From J027 sp034437655 (GTDB taxonomy: Bacteria > Chloroflexota > Anaerolineae > Aggregatilineales > J027), in contig DAOTTU010000080.1 of NCBI GenBank assembly GCA_034437655.1, positions 1-64,000 on the forward strand: a DNA stretch of 64,000 nucleotides, in the 5' to 3' direction. Position numbers and translations under genes: made by a program. Below the pieces are notes generated by a model, which was not told where the DNA came from, searched no databases, and saw only the letters and a list, made by a program, of their open reading frames with translations. Positions 7,907 to 15,820 of the stretch are shown here, piece by piece; position 1 is the stretch's first letter; the number at the start of each line of letters is the position of its first letter.

Positions 7907-8943
7907 TGCAAATTAATGGTCGCCTGATTTCTGGTGACAATCCCACCTATATCATTGCAGAAATGTCTGCCAATCATGACCATGATTTTGATAAGGCGGT
8001 CAAGATCATTGAAGCGGCACATGAAGCGGGTGCAGATGCGGTAAAATTACAAACCTATACACCGGATACAATGACCATCGACAGCGACAAACCCCACTTC
8101 CAGATAAAAGGTACCATCTGGGAAGGGCGCAATCTTTACGATCTCTATGGGGAAGCCTACACGCCCTGGGAATGGCAGCCCGAGCTCAAGCAAATCGCCA
8201 ATGACCTCGGCATGGACTTGTTTTCAACGCCCTTTGATTTCTCAGCAGTCGATTTTCTAGAAGAAATGGATGTACCCGTCCATAAAATCGCGTCGTTTGA
8301 AAACGTCGATATTCCGCTCATTCGCTATATCGCCCGAACTGGCAAACCAATCATCATGTCTACTGGCATGGCGACCCTGGCAGAGATTGATGAAGCTGTG
8401 CAGGCGATTCGCGCTGAGGGCAATGACCAGATTGTCTTGCTTAAATGCACCAGCTCCTACCCAGCCCCACCAGAAGAAGCAAATTTACGCACCATTCCGC
8501 ATCTGGCAGAGGCGTTTGGGGTGGTTGCCGGGCTTTCCGATCATACAATGGGGTCGGCGGTGCCTATCGCAGCAGTGACATTGGGCGCACGAGTTATCGA
8601 GAAGCACTTCACCCTCTCACGGGATGACCCCGGCCCGGATAGCTCGTTCTCAATGGAGCCACACGAGTTTCGGCAAATGGTGGATGCTGTCCGCATGGCG
8701 GAAAAGGCACTTGGTAAGATAAATTATGGCCCCACTGAGAAGGAAAATGTCAGCCGTGTGTTCCGACGGTCGTTGTTTGTCGTGAAAGACATCAAAGCAG
8801 GCGAAGTCTTTACGAAAGAGCATGTCCGCTCTATTCGTCCAGGATATGGTCTTCATACGCGGCATTATTATGAGGTGATTGGCCGTAAAGCGGCACAGGA
8901 TATTGAACGCGGCACACCGCTTGAGTGGACATTCATCTCTTGA
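7906..8943 (+). CDS. pseI: Pseudaminic acid synthase (NeuB family)
   Basis: The 345-residue enzyme condenses phosphoenolpyruvate with the 6-deoxy diamido hexose to give the nine-carbon sugar. It has an N-terminal TIM barrel with AEMSANHDHDFDKA, KLQTYTPDTMT, TSSYPAPPEEANLRTI, LSDHTMGS and the VIEKHFTLSRDDPGPDS metal/PEP segment. A C-terminal antifreeze-like SAF domain of about 60 residues (from about 285) completes the family layout. The CPAxxxN-like and EKHFTL features match NeuB/PseI. The PseBCG context makes pseudaminate synthase more likely than sialate or legionaminate synthase. It is the last intact gene of the operon, and no clear terminator follows. Confidence 0.9.
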   Translation: MQINGRLISGDNPTYIIAEMSANHDHDFDKAVKIIEAAHEAGADAVKLQTYTPDTMTIDSDKPHFQIKGTIWEGRNLYDLYGEAYTPWEWQPELKQIANDLGMDLFSTPFDFSAVDFLEEMDVPVHKIASFENVDIPLIRYIARTGKPIIMSTGMATLAEIDEAVQAIRAEGNDQIVLLKCTSSYPAPPEEANLRTIPHLAEAFGVVAGLSDHTMGSAVPIAAVTLGARVIEKHFTLSRDDPGPDSSFSMEPHEFRQMVDAVRMAEKALGKINYGPTEKENVSRVFRRSLFVVKDIKAGEVFTKEHVRSIRPGYGLHTRHYYEVIGRKAAQDIERGTPLEWTFIS

Positions 8944-8948
8944 GGTGA

Positions 8949-9096
8949 GAGAAATCGATAAAGCTAGAAGAACATAAATGGGAATACAAAGATATAGTTT
9001 TACGCGTTGCTGAGTTAGAGCACCGTGGATTCGCGCCGGAGCCGTTAGCTGGAGAACAAAAAACCGACTCCACAGTATCGGCGTTCGGCAATTTTT
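8949..9096 (+). other. Start-less open frame between pseI and tRNA-Arg (possible gene remnant)
   Basis: From 8949 the plus strand stays open through the tRNA gene to a stop near 9157. The part before the tRNA encodes KLEEHKWEYKDIVLRVAELE and then HRGFAPEPLAG. This looks protein-like, but there is no ATG, GTG or TTG before it. It may be the tail of a gene lost when this DNA joined the tRNA locus. Chance openness is equally possible over 50 codons. Confidence 0.3.
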
Positions 9097-9169
9097 TGCC
9101 CCCAGGAGGATTCGAACCCCCGACCATCGGTTTAGAAGACCGGTGCTCTGGCCACTGAGCTATGAGGGC
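9097..9169 (-). tRNA. tRNA-Arg(TCT)
   Basis: The reverse strand folds as a cloverleaf. The acceptor is GCCCTCA paired with TGGGGGC, the T arm contains GGTTCGAATCC, and the anticodon loop is CTTCTAA with anticodon TCT. The discriminator base is A and CCA is not encoded. The anticodon stem has one C-A mismatch at its outer pair. The 3' end faces the pseudaminic acid cluster, the orientation usual for integration of islands at tRNA genes. Confidence 0.93.
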
Positions 9170-9263
9170 TTTTGAGAACGAATTGCCTTAAGGCCTGTGC
9201 CTGTCAGCAATGCATCGTTTGCATTGTACTGTCCCGTTGCTTGGCTGTCCAGTTATGGAAAAT

Positions 9264-9695
9264 TTACCCGTCTACAACTGGACGAATACCCCGATAGACC
9301 CTCGCACCTGCTAGCGTCCGCAAGATGGTCGTTGCCGGACGGCCGACATGTTCTGCAAGTTGGGTAGGTGTTAGGGGGGTGTTCCCATTCATTAAAAACA
9401 CGCGGAATACAGCATCTACAAGGGGGGTCTGCGCAAGTTCAACATCCTCAACCAGGCTGCGCATTGCTGCTTGCAAGGGGTCTACCTTGCGCACTTCAGC
9501 TGTTTCGGGGTCAACGTAGTCAATCATTTCATCATCTGCAAGCTCCTGAAAAGTGTTGCGCTGTTCTTCTGGCAACAGGCTAATCAGGTAAGTCCGTAGT
9601 TCTGCGTCCTGTTTGTCCCACCAACCGTAGTCAATATGGAAATCGGTGTCTACAGTCGGCTTAATGCGAATATTTCGCCGCTTACCGTCACTCAT
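9264..9695 (-). CDS. Uncharacterised 143-residue protein with C-terminal helix-turn-helix-like segment
   Basis: I do not recognise the family. The protein is acidic and soluble. The C-terminal part (PLTPTQLAEHVGRPATTILRTL) resembles a helix-turn-helix used for DNA binding. The middle is helical and contains EEQRNTFQELADDEMIDYVD. ATG 9695 is preceded by AGGAGC at a good distance. It lies 30 bases downstream of the stop of the larger unknown gene on the same strand, so the two are probably co-transcribed. A regulator or accessory factor working with that neighbour is a guess. Confidence 0.7.
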   Translation of the reverse strand: MSDGKRRNIRIKPTVDTDFHIDYGWWDKQDAELRTYLISLLPEEQRNTFQELADDEMIDYVDPETAEVRKVDPLQAAMRSLVEDVELAQTPLVDAVFRVFLMNGNTPLTPTQLAEHVGRPATTILRTLAGARVYRGIRPVVDG

Positions 9696-9725
9696 GGTCC
9701 GTTATGCTCCTGCCTGGGGGTAGTG

Positions 9726-11303
9726 CTAGGCTTCGGCCATCTTCCAATAAGCACTACCGACGTATTCGAACTCTGGATGGCTTGTTAATGCTACCAGAAT
9801 CGGTTCCGGGGGGCACCGCTTAATTAAGTTGACTGCACTATAGAGCGTCTTCAGGTGGACGGTTGCTTGTGGCGTAAGGGCGGCAAGCTCTGGCATTAAC
9901 CGCTTCACCAGTGTAGAGATGGGGGTGCTGCGGTTTTTCTTCCAGACTTGATCCAACGCGGCGAGGTCTTCGACACCAAAGATCATCAAATCGTCGTAGT
10001 CAGCCGGAATCTTGCGTTTATGCGTTTCAAAACGGAGCGTGTTGTCAGTTGGGACAGCCATGCGGATGAGTTCGGTGCGTGGGTTGCGGGTCGCGAACTC
10101 GATGATGAGCTTGGTGGGGTCTTCATGTCGCCGCACAGTGACAAACGCCCCAACCGGGATCCCGTAATTGCGATAAAATGTATCCAACCCATAGACATAG
10201 CCCAGCTCGCGTACCACCCAGCCCTGCGCCTCGTCACCTGTCTCGGCATCAACCAGCGTCGTGATGATCTGTGTGGTTTCGAACGCTGTTGGGAAGAGAT
10301 GCTGCAAGGTTGCGGCCAGGGGCAATGTTCCAGTCCGACGATAGGGATACGTCAGAGTGATTGTGACCTCGGTCTCTTCGCTTTCAGGGAGTTCAATTGG
10401 CGATAATTCGTCATCAATATCAAAGACAAGCTCGCGCATCTCAGGCGTCAGCATGTTCGTGTTGTGCTGGGTTGGCTCGTATTCTAACTGCGGTGGGAGC
10501 TTGCGCACCATGTCTGGCTCCATGCGGTGTAAAAACCACAGGACTTTACCAGCCGGCCCAACCTCATCAAAACGTTTATCCTGCTGCATTGCATAGTCCA
10601 TTGAAAAGACGTGCAAGCGCTGATTGTCGTCCAAATCCATGCCGATTTCACTGAGGATCTGCTCGGTACCCACCGGCCCACCACCGTGCATATCCAGCAC
10701 AGCTTCCGCAAGATTGAGGTGGCCGATATTCACTTCTGTGAGAAGCGATTGCAAGAACCAACGACCAGCGAGGTAAACGACATCCGGGTTTTCGTCAAAA
10801 CGGTCACGCAGCTTGCGGGCGATATAGCGTCCATAGCGGCGCAGCACATGCGTAGCGTCTTCTTCAATATCGCCTTTCAAGTCGTCAGCATCAGTAACGT
10901 TGAGTTGGTGTGGTGTGAGCAGATTGCTGGCAAATTCAATGACACGATCACCATCAAACCTAACCTGAATAACCTCAAAGTCGCCGTGTTCAGCGTTATT
11001 GCCGGTGCGTTTGGCGACAACTTCGCCCATTTCGTACTGGCGTGAGGGGAAAACAATTTGTTGTCCAATGTCGTAGGCCTGCTGCGGTTGGAACAGTGCC
11101 CCGCGTCGAATTTGTTGGTCAATATAGCGATTCGCCTCGTTCAGGCGATATTCGATCAATCGAAGTGTTAAGTCACGCAGACTCAGCGGTGCCTCTGTCT
11201 CCAAGAAAAGGTTAAAGAGGTAGTCTAAGTCATCATCATTGACCTCAAAATCGTCGGTCCAGTATTGTTCTTTGTCAGTCAGCTTTGAAATTGCAGCATT
11301 CAT
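9726..11303 (-). CDS. Uncharacterised 525-residue protein, winged-helix-like N-terminus
   Basis: I do not recognise the family. There is no signal peptide or membrane segment, so it is cytosolic. Residues 35-75 (APLSLRDLTLRLIEYRLNEA) look like a winged-helix-type helical unit. They are followed by a small beta segment, YDIGQQIVFPSRQYEMGEVV, of a kind seen in CarD/SH3-like folds. The centre is acidic and helical. Residues from about 310 contain beta-rich TVTLTYPYRRTGTLPLAA-type sequence. ATG 11303 has GAGGTGC upstream. With the smaller gene downstream it forms a two-gene unit. The mix suggests a nucleic-acid-related role, which is inference only. Confidence 0.75.
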   Translation of the reverse strand: MNAAISKLTDKEQYWTDDFEVNDDDLDYLFNLFLETEAPLSLRDLTLRLIEYRLNEANRYIDQQIRRGALFQPQQAYDIGQQIVFPSRQYEMGEVVAKRTGNNAEHGDFEVIQVRFDGDRVIEFASNLLTPHQLNVTDADDLKGDIEEDATHVLRRYGRYIARKLRDRFDENPDVVYLAGRWFLQSLLTEVNIGHLNLAEAVLDMHGGGPVGTEQILSEIGMDLDDNQRLHVFSMDYAMQQDKRFDEVGPAGKVLWFLHRMEPDMVRKLPPQLEYEPTQHNTNMLTPEMRELVFDIDDELSPIELPESEETEVTITLTYPYRRTGTLPLAATLQHLFPTAFETTQIITTLVDAETGDEAQGWVVRELGYVYGLDTFYRNYGIPVGAFVTVRRHEDPTKLIIEFATRNPRTELIRMAVPTDNTLRFETHKRKIPADYDDLMIFGVEDLAALDQVWKKNRSTPISTLVKRLMPELAALTPQATVHLKTLYSAVNLIKRCPPEPILVALTSHPEFEYVGSAYWKMAEA

Positions 11304-11556
11304 GCCAGCACCTCGTCCATTTAACCCGACTTGAAACCCTCGCTATTATAGAGAAGTAAATCTAAAGTTGCCACTATCGTGTGTACAACGTCATCAGTGC
11401 TTATGCGGTATTCATCCATCTTTACATGAAGCAGAAGGGGACATTCACAAAAGTAACAATTTTCGGATTTTCTCATGTTGTATTGTAATGGGGCTTATGT
11501 GACGAGCTTATATTTTATTTGTAACGAAATTTTCATGAACGTTAAGGAGACGAAAC

Positions 11557-12333
11557 ATGCGTAGACTTGTAATTGTTTTTGTCGCTGTGATGGTGAGCGT
11601 AACGGCATGGTTGCCAAATGCGCAGGCTGGCATGAGCGGCTCAACCATTCTCGACCTGGCCGTTGCCACCGACGACCTCAGCACGCTTGAAACCGCCGTC
11701 CTCGCTGCTGATCCCGCTGTTGCCACGACCCTTAGCTCCCCCGGCACCCTGACGGTGCTAGCCCCCAACAACGCCGCCTTTGCTGCGGTTCCCGGTCTGG
11801 ATGGCATTATTGCTGATCAGGCCTTGCTGACGAATGTCTTGCTTTACCACGTCTTGCCACAGGAACTGTTTGCCGCTGACATCATTGCCGCTGCTGGTGA
11901 AGACGGTATCGCCGTACCAACCGCGCTCCCGGGCACCACTGTCTTCGTTCAGGTCATTGATGGCAACGTGTTTGCCAATGGGAATCAGGTGATTCTCCCT
12001 GACGTTGATGCGACCAACGGTGTTGTCCATGTCATCGACGGTGTGTTGATTCCACCGATTGAGCCGTTCTTCACACCCGCTCAGCCAGCGAACACAGGTG
12101 AAGTAACGATCAACGCTGGTGCGAATGTCCCCGCGCTTGGCACCCCCGGTGGTCAGATTGTTGAACTTGGTGGCAACCCGCTGCTGCTGCCCGCTGACGC
12201 TGACAACAACGGCTTCGATACTTACATCATCACTGATACTCAGACCGTTAACGGCGTCATCTATTACGGTCTCTTCATCGGCGCGCCAGATTCCATTTGG
12301 GTTCGTGCTGACCAGGTACTCCGTTCACGCTAA
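11557..12333 (+). CDS. Secreted fasciclin (FAS1) domain protein
   Basis: The 258-residue protein begins with a Sec signal peptide (MRRLVIVFVAVMVSVTAWLP, cleavage likely after NAQA). One FAS1 domain of about 130 residues follows, with TILDLAVATDDLSTLETAVL, the conserved LTVLAPNNAAF, YHVLP and a C-terminal VVHVIDGVLIPP. FAS1 domains mediate extracellular adhesion. The remaining 85 residues form a separate beta-rich segment ending in SIWVRADQVLRSR, similar in style to SH3-like surface modules. AAGGAG lies 13 bases before ATG 11557. A hairpin terminator follows the stop. Confidence 0.88.
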   Translation: MRRLVIVFVAVMVSVTAWLPNAQAGMSGSTILDLAVATDDLSTLETAVLAADPAVATTLSSPGTLTVLAPNNAAFAAVPGLDGIIADQALLTNVLLYHVLPQELFAADIIAAAGEDGIAVPTALPGTTVFVQVIDGNVFANGNQVILPDVDATNGVVHVIDGVLIPPIEPFFTPAQPANTGEVTINAGANVPALGTPGGQIVELGGNPLLLPADADNNGFDTYIITDTQTVNGVIYYGLFIGAPDSIWVRADQVLRSR

Positions 12334-12366
12334 TTTCTAATTTGTTAAACGCCACCACACTGCAAA

Positions 12367-12402
12367 AACCCACGGCTGCAATACTGGCTGTGGGTTCATT
12401 TT
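12367..12402. terminator. Bidirectional intrinsic terminator
   Basis: The left arm AACCCACGGC (12367-12376) pairs with GCTGTGGGTT (12387-12396) over a 10-base loop, with one G-T pair. A T-rich run follows on the plus strand, and five A's precede the hairpin and serve as the T run for the minus strand. It lies between convergent genes. Confidence 0.75.
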
Positions 12403-12422
12403 ATTCGCAAGCAAAGCCCAAT

Positions 12423-14258
12423 TTATTCGCGCAATGTCAGCATGTAAGCTACCAGCGCATCGAGTTCCTCCTGCGAGAGTACGTCACCATACCCCTGGAA
12501 CATCGCACCCGCGTTGTACCCTTCTACGATGTATGCATTCGGCAGCAAAATTGACTCGTACAGGTAGCTTTCCGCCTCCATGCCGGGGCGACGGGTAGCC
12601 GCAAGGGCCCCGACATTTTGCATGAGTGGAGCCACTGCCACATTCGCATGACAGGCTGCGCAGGACGGCCCACCCTCAACACCATTTTCATAGAGCGACC
12701 GGCCAAGCGCAATCAGTTCTGCTTCTGGCGATGGGGCTTCGGTTTCGGTTTCACCGACGTATTCGATGCGCAAAATAACCCCGGTCTGATATTCCACAAT
12801 ATACAGCGCACCATCCGGGCCGGCAGTGACGTCAACCGGACGGGCCAGCGTATTCTCACGGTCAAATGCGGCAAAAGATGTCCATTCACCGCTGAAAGTT
12901 TCACCGCCTGTATCTGGCTGAAGGTCTACATACACAACGCGATACCCGTTCGGCAATAAGCGTAAATCCTGGTTGCCTCCCCATTGCGCCACAAAAAGCC
13001 CATCGTTGAAATCCTCGGAGAAAGCATTATTGCGGTAATAGGTCATGCCTGAACTACCGACAGATGCTAGAAAGAGAGCCGCTGGCGGTTCGGTGTCTCC
13101 ATAGCCGTTCAGCGGTGGCGCGAATACATCCGGGAAGCCATAGTCCAACCCTTCGCGCACATGGTTCAGTTCCTCGGCCGGCAGATAAGGCAAGCCTGCA
13201 TCAAATTGATCTGGGTTATTGTCGATAGCGAATAACTCACCTTCAGGCGAAAATGCGAGATCATAAGGATTACGGAACCCCGTCGCGAAGACTTCCAGTT
13301 CAGAGCCATCAGGATTCATGCGTAACATAGACGCCTCATATTCTTCGCGCAGCGGCCCGTGGTCGGTAGTGGAACCAACGCCAACATATAACTTGCCATC
13401 TGGCCCAAACGCAATCCCGTTATTCGAATGTCCCCAATACAACCATGATGGCAACCCCTCGACCAGCACGGTATGGGTATCATAGATGTCGTCGCTGTTT
13501 TCATCAATGAGGGTGCCAATCCGCCCACTATCTGACACAAACAGCGTGCCATTGTCGTCAAAGGTGATCCCCGCCAGGAAGCGTAGTTGCCCGTTGCTAC
13601 GGAAAATCGGCTGGCGCATTTCGGCGTAGTCATCGCCATCATTGTCTACCAGCCGGAAAATATCACCATTGAGTGCCGCCGCATACAGGTGACCGTCTGG
13701 CCCGAATGTGATCGCGGTTGGGTCGGTGGGGCCAAAGGCATAGACCTTGCCCGCAAAACCGGGGGGCAGTTCTAGAAAATCAACCACATTCCTGATGTCG
13801 TCGCCAACTTCCAGCCGATAGGTGGGGCTGCTGAGTAGCTCACGCTCCAAAACACCACGCCCATCTTCAATACGTCCTTCAATCACGGCCACAGACCATT
13901 GATACGCGCCGGGTTCGGCCATCATCAACCAATCACTCAGGTTGAAAATATCATCTTTGGTCCAGGTAAGGCCACGCGCGGCTTCACCTTCGGGCCACAG
14001 GCGCACGTCAAAATACTCGTTTTCTGCCAGTTCATACGCATAGGACCAGCTCAGCCAGTAGCCATCGTTTACACTTGTCAGGACAGCATCCGGGCCGGGG
14101 TCATCAAGTGTCAATTCAGAAATAGAGGTGTCGGTGGGGGTTACGGTTGTCGTTGCATCGTTATTGGTGTCTTCATTGTTTTCGTCAGCAGTGCAAGCCA
14201 TCACTAGTAGCAACAGCAATGCAAGGCAAACCAGTTGTATTGCACGTCGGTTTAGCAT
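12423..14258 (-). CDS. PQQ-dependent glucose/sorbosone-dehydrogenase-like lipoprotein with C-terminal cytochrome c
   Basis: The 611-residue protein starts with a lipoprotein signal (LLLLLVMAC, lipid cysteine at about residue 21) and an acidic Thr-rich linker. A six-bladed beta-propeller of the soluble glucose dehydrogenase type follows, starting at LPPGFAGKVYAFG. It contains repeated FGPDGHLYAA, FDDNGTLFVSDSG and FSPEGELFAIDN blades, plus GPDGALYIVEYQTG. The last 90 residues are a cytochrome c with the haem motif CAACH at 533-537 and a possible methionine ligand in GAMFQGYG (about 586). The fusion suggests direct electron transfer from an oxidised sugar-like substrate to an outer-surface haem. 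The substrate is unknown, and PQQ dependence is inferred from the family. Confidence 0.85.
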   Translation of the reverse strand: MLNRRAIQLVCLALLLLLVMACTADENNEDTNNDATTTVTPTDTSISELTLDDPGPDAVLTSVNDGYWLSWSYAYELAENEYFDVRLWPEGEAARGLTWTKDDIFNLSDWLMMAEPGAYQWSVAVIEGRIEDGRGVLERELLSSPTYRLEVGDDIRNVVDFLELPPGFAGKVYAFGPTDPTAITFGPDGHLYAAALNGDIFRLVDNDGDDYAEMRQPIFRSNGQLRFLAGITFDDNGTLFVSDSGRIGTLIDENSDDIYDTHTVLVEGLPSWLYWGHSNNGIAFGPDGKLYVGVGSTTDHGPLREEYEASMLRMNPDGSELEVFATGFRNPYDLAFSPEGELFAIDNNPDQFDAGLPYLPAEELNHVREGLDYGFPDVFAPPLNGYGDTEPPAALFLASVGSSGMTYYRNNAFSEDFNDGLFVAQWGGNQDLRLLPNGYRVVYVDLQPDTGGETFSGEWTSFAAFDRENTLARPVDVTAGPDGALYIVEYQTGVILRIEYVGETETEAPSPEAELIALGRSLYENGVEGGPSCAACHANVAVAPLMQNVGALAATRRPGMEAESYLYESILLPNAYIVEGYNAGAMFQGYGDVLSQEELDALVAYMLTLRE

Positions 14259-14323
14259 GTCAAACAGTCAACTTTCTGGGACTCATCTATGTAGAGGAAA
14301 AATTGAGCGATACCCATATCGCG

Positions 14324-15757
14324 CTAAGGAAATGATTGCTGTACCCATTGCATTGGGTCAACCTGCACGCCATGCACCCACATTTCCCAGTGCAAATGCG
14401 CCCCGGTGACCAGCCCGGTGTTGCCAAGCCCACCCAGCAACTCGCCACGCTCAACCAGTTGTCCTTCTGCAACCGAAATTTCTGAGAGATGCCAATAGCC
14501 GGTATACACACCCCACCCATGATCGACAATGACCACATTGCCGCGTACCTGCAATGGCCGGGCCAGCACGACAACACCATCGGCCGGGGCTGTGATCGGT
14601 GCGCCGACCGGGCCGCCAAAGTCTGTGCCACCGTGGAAGTTATTGTCTATCGGGCTGCCATTGTAGGAACGGCGCGTGCCATACTGCGAGGTCACCGGGC
14701 CGCTGGCCGGCAGTGACATTAAGCCTTCAAAGTAGCGTTGCTGCCGAAAACCAGACATCACCACGCTCACTTGATCTAGCTCGGATTGGACTAGCCTCGG
14801 TTCGAGCAAGTTGGTGCGTTCTGGTGGAATGTTGATGATCTCGCTGCCATAGTTCCCTTCAGCAACCCGCAGGCGGACTTCATGCCGCGTGGTTTCACCG
14901 TTGGCATCTGTCAGGCGTAGTTCTACACGATACACACCCACAGATGAGAGCGAATGCACACCAAGCAGCGCCCGATAATTGCCATCGTCATCCTGCACTA
15001 CCGTGAAGGGCCGCTCCATAAATGTGCCTTCAACCTGGACGGGGCTTTGTGTACCAAAATTTAACGCAACCGACTGCCCCTGCACCGGGACTTCTGGCGT
15101 AAGTTGTATAAACGTGAATGGGGCTGTAATCATGGGCGCAGCCTCGCCAGCCACGACAACCTGCTGACCGACCACCAGCGCCTCATACGGGGCGAGGTTG
15201 TTCAAGCTGCGGAATTCGGCGTGGCTCATCCCATACTGTGCTGCAACCCGTAGTGGGTTATCCCCGGGTTGAACCGTATAAAAGCCGTAGGTCGTCTCAC
15301 GGCGTCCAATTTCACCGACGGAAAGCGGCTGGCCCAGGTATAGTCGGTCGGGGTGCAGAATGCCGTTGCGCTCAATCAGGCGTTCTGTGGGGACTGCATA
15401 GCGAATGGCAACGCTTGTCAGAGTATCACCGAGGGCAACCGTATGGGTAAAGTTCGCGCCCGGACGCGACACCTGTGCATCAGGGATCAACAGTCGTTCA
15501 CCAACGTTGATAAAACGGGCGTCGTCGATACTGTTCATCGTCATGATGGCGTCAACTGATGTATTATACAGTTGCGCAATCTCTGAGAGTGTTTGGTTGC
15601 GCTGAACAATATGAACGGTTGTGCTGGTGGTGGGCGTTGGGGCATCCTGTGCAGTCCCGGTGCCGCCTGGCGCAAGTACCAGCACGCTAACAATCAACAT
15701 CAATGCGATAAATAGGGCCAGACGGTTCAACAATACGAAAATCCATAGCGATAACAT
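14324..15757 (-). CDS. LysM-repeat M23 metallopeptidase (peptidoglycan endopeptidase)
   Basis: The 477-residue protein has an N-terminal hydrophobic export segment (residues 8-30). Three LysM-type peptidoglycan-binding repeats follow (VHIVQRNQTLSEIAQLYN, HTVALGDTLTSVAIRYAV, YTVQPGDNPLRVAAQYGM). After a beta-rich middle region comes a C-terminal lysostaphin-type M23 domain. Its zinc ligands are visible in NNFHGGTDFGGP (about residues 374-380) and in the final GAHLHWEM (about 455-460), with VYTGYWHLSEI between them. It should cut cross-links in the cell wall. It starts 64 bases upstream of and divergent from the kinase-like gene. Confidence 0.92.
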   Translation of the reverse strand: MLSLWIFVLLNRLALFIALMLIVSVLVLAPGGTGTAQDAPTPTTSTTVHIVQRNQTLSEIAQLYNTSVDAIMTMNSIDDARFINVGERLLIPDAQVSRPGANFTHTVALGDTLTSVAIRYAVPTERLIERNGILHPDRLYLGQPLSVGEIGRRETTYGFYTVQPGDNPLRVAAQYGMSHAEFRSLNNLAPYEALVVGQQVVVAGEAAPMITAPFTFIQLTPEVPVQGQSVALNFGTQSPVQVEGTFMERPFTVVQDDDGNYRALLGVHSLSSVGVYRVELRLTDANGETTRHEVRLRVAEGNYGSEIINIPPERTNLLEPRLVQSELDQVSVVMSGFRQQRYFEGLMSLPASGPVTSQYGTRRSYNGSPIDNNFHGGTDFGGPVGAPITAPADGVVVLARPLQVRGNVVIVDHGWGVYTGYWHLSEISVAEGQLVERGELLGGLGNTGLVTGAHLHWEMWVHGVQVDPMQWVQQSFP

Positions 15758-15820
15758 GATTGTTCACAAGTGCCTCTAACTATAGCGAATCGTGAACAAC
15801 AGGAAAAGGTAAAGCACCCT

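Noticed and set aside
8933..9127. Minus-strand 64-residue frame across the tRNA-Arg gene
   Set aside because: It runs through the tRNA (translation of the T arm gives the familiar GSNPPG-type peptide) and has no family resemblance.
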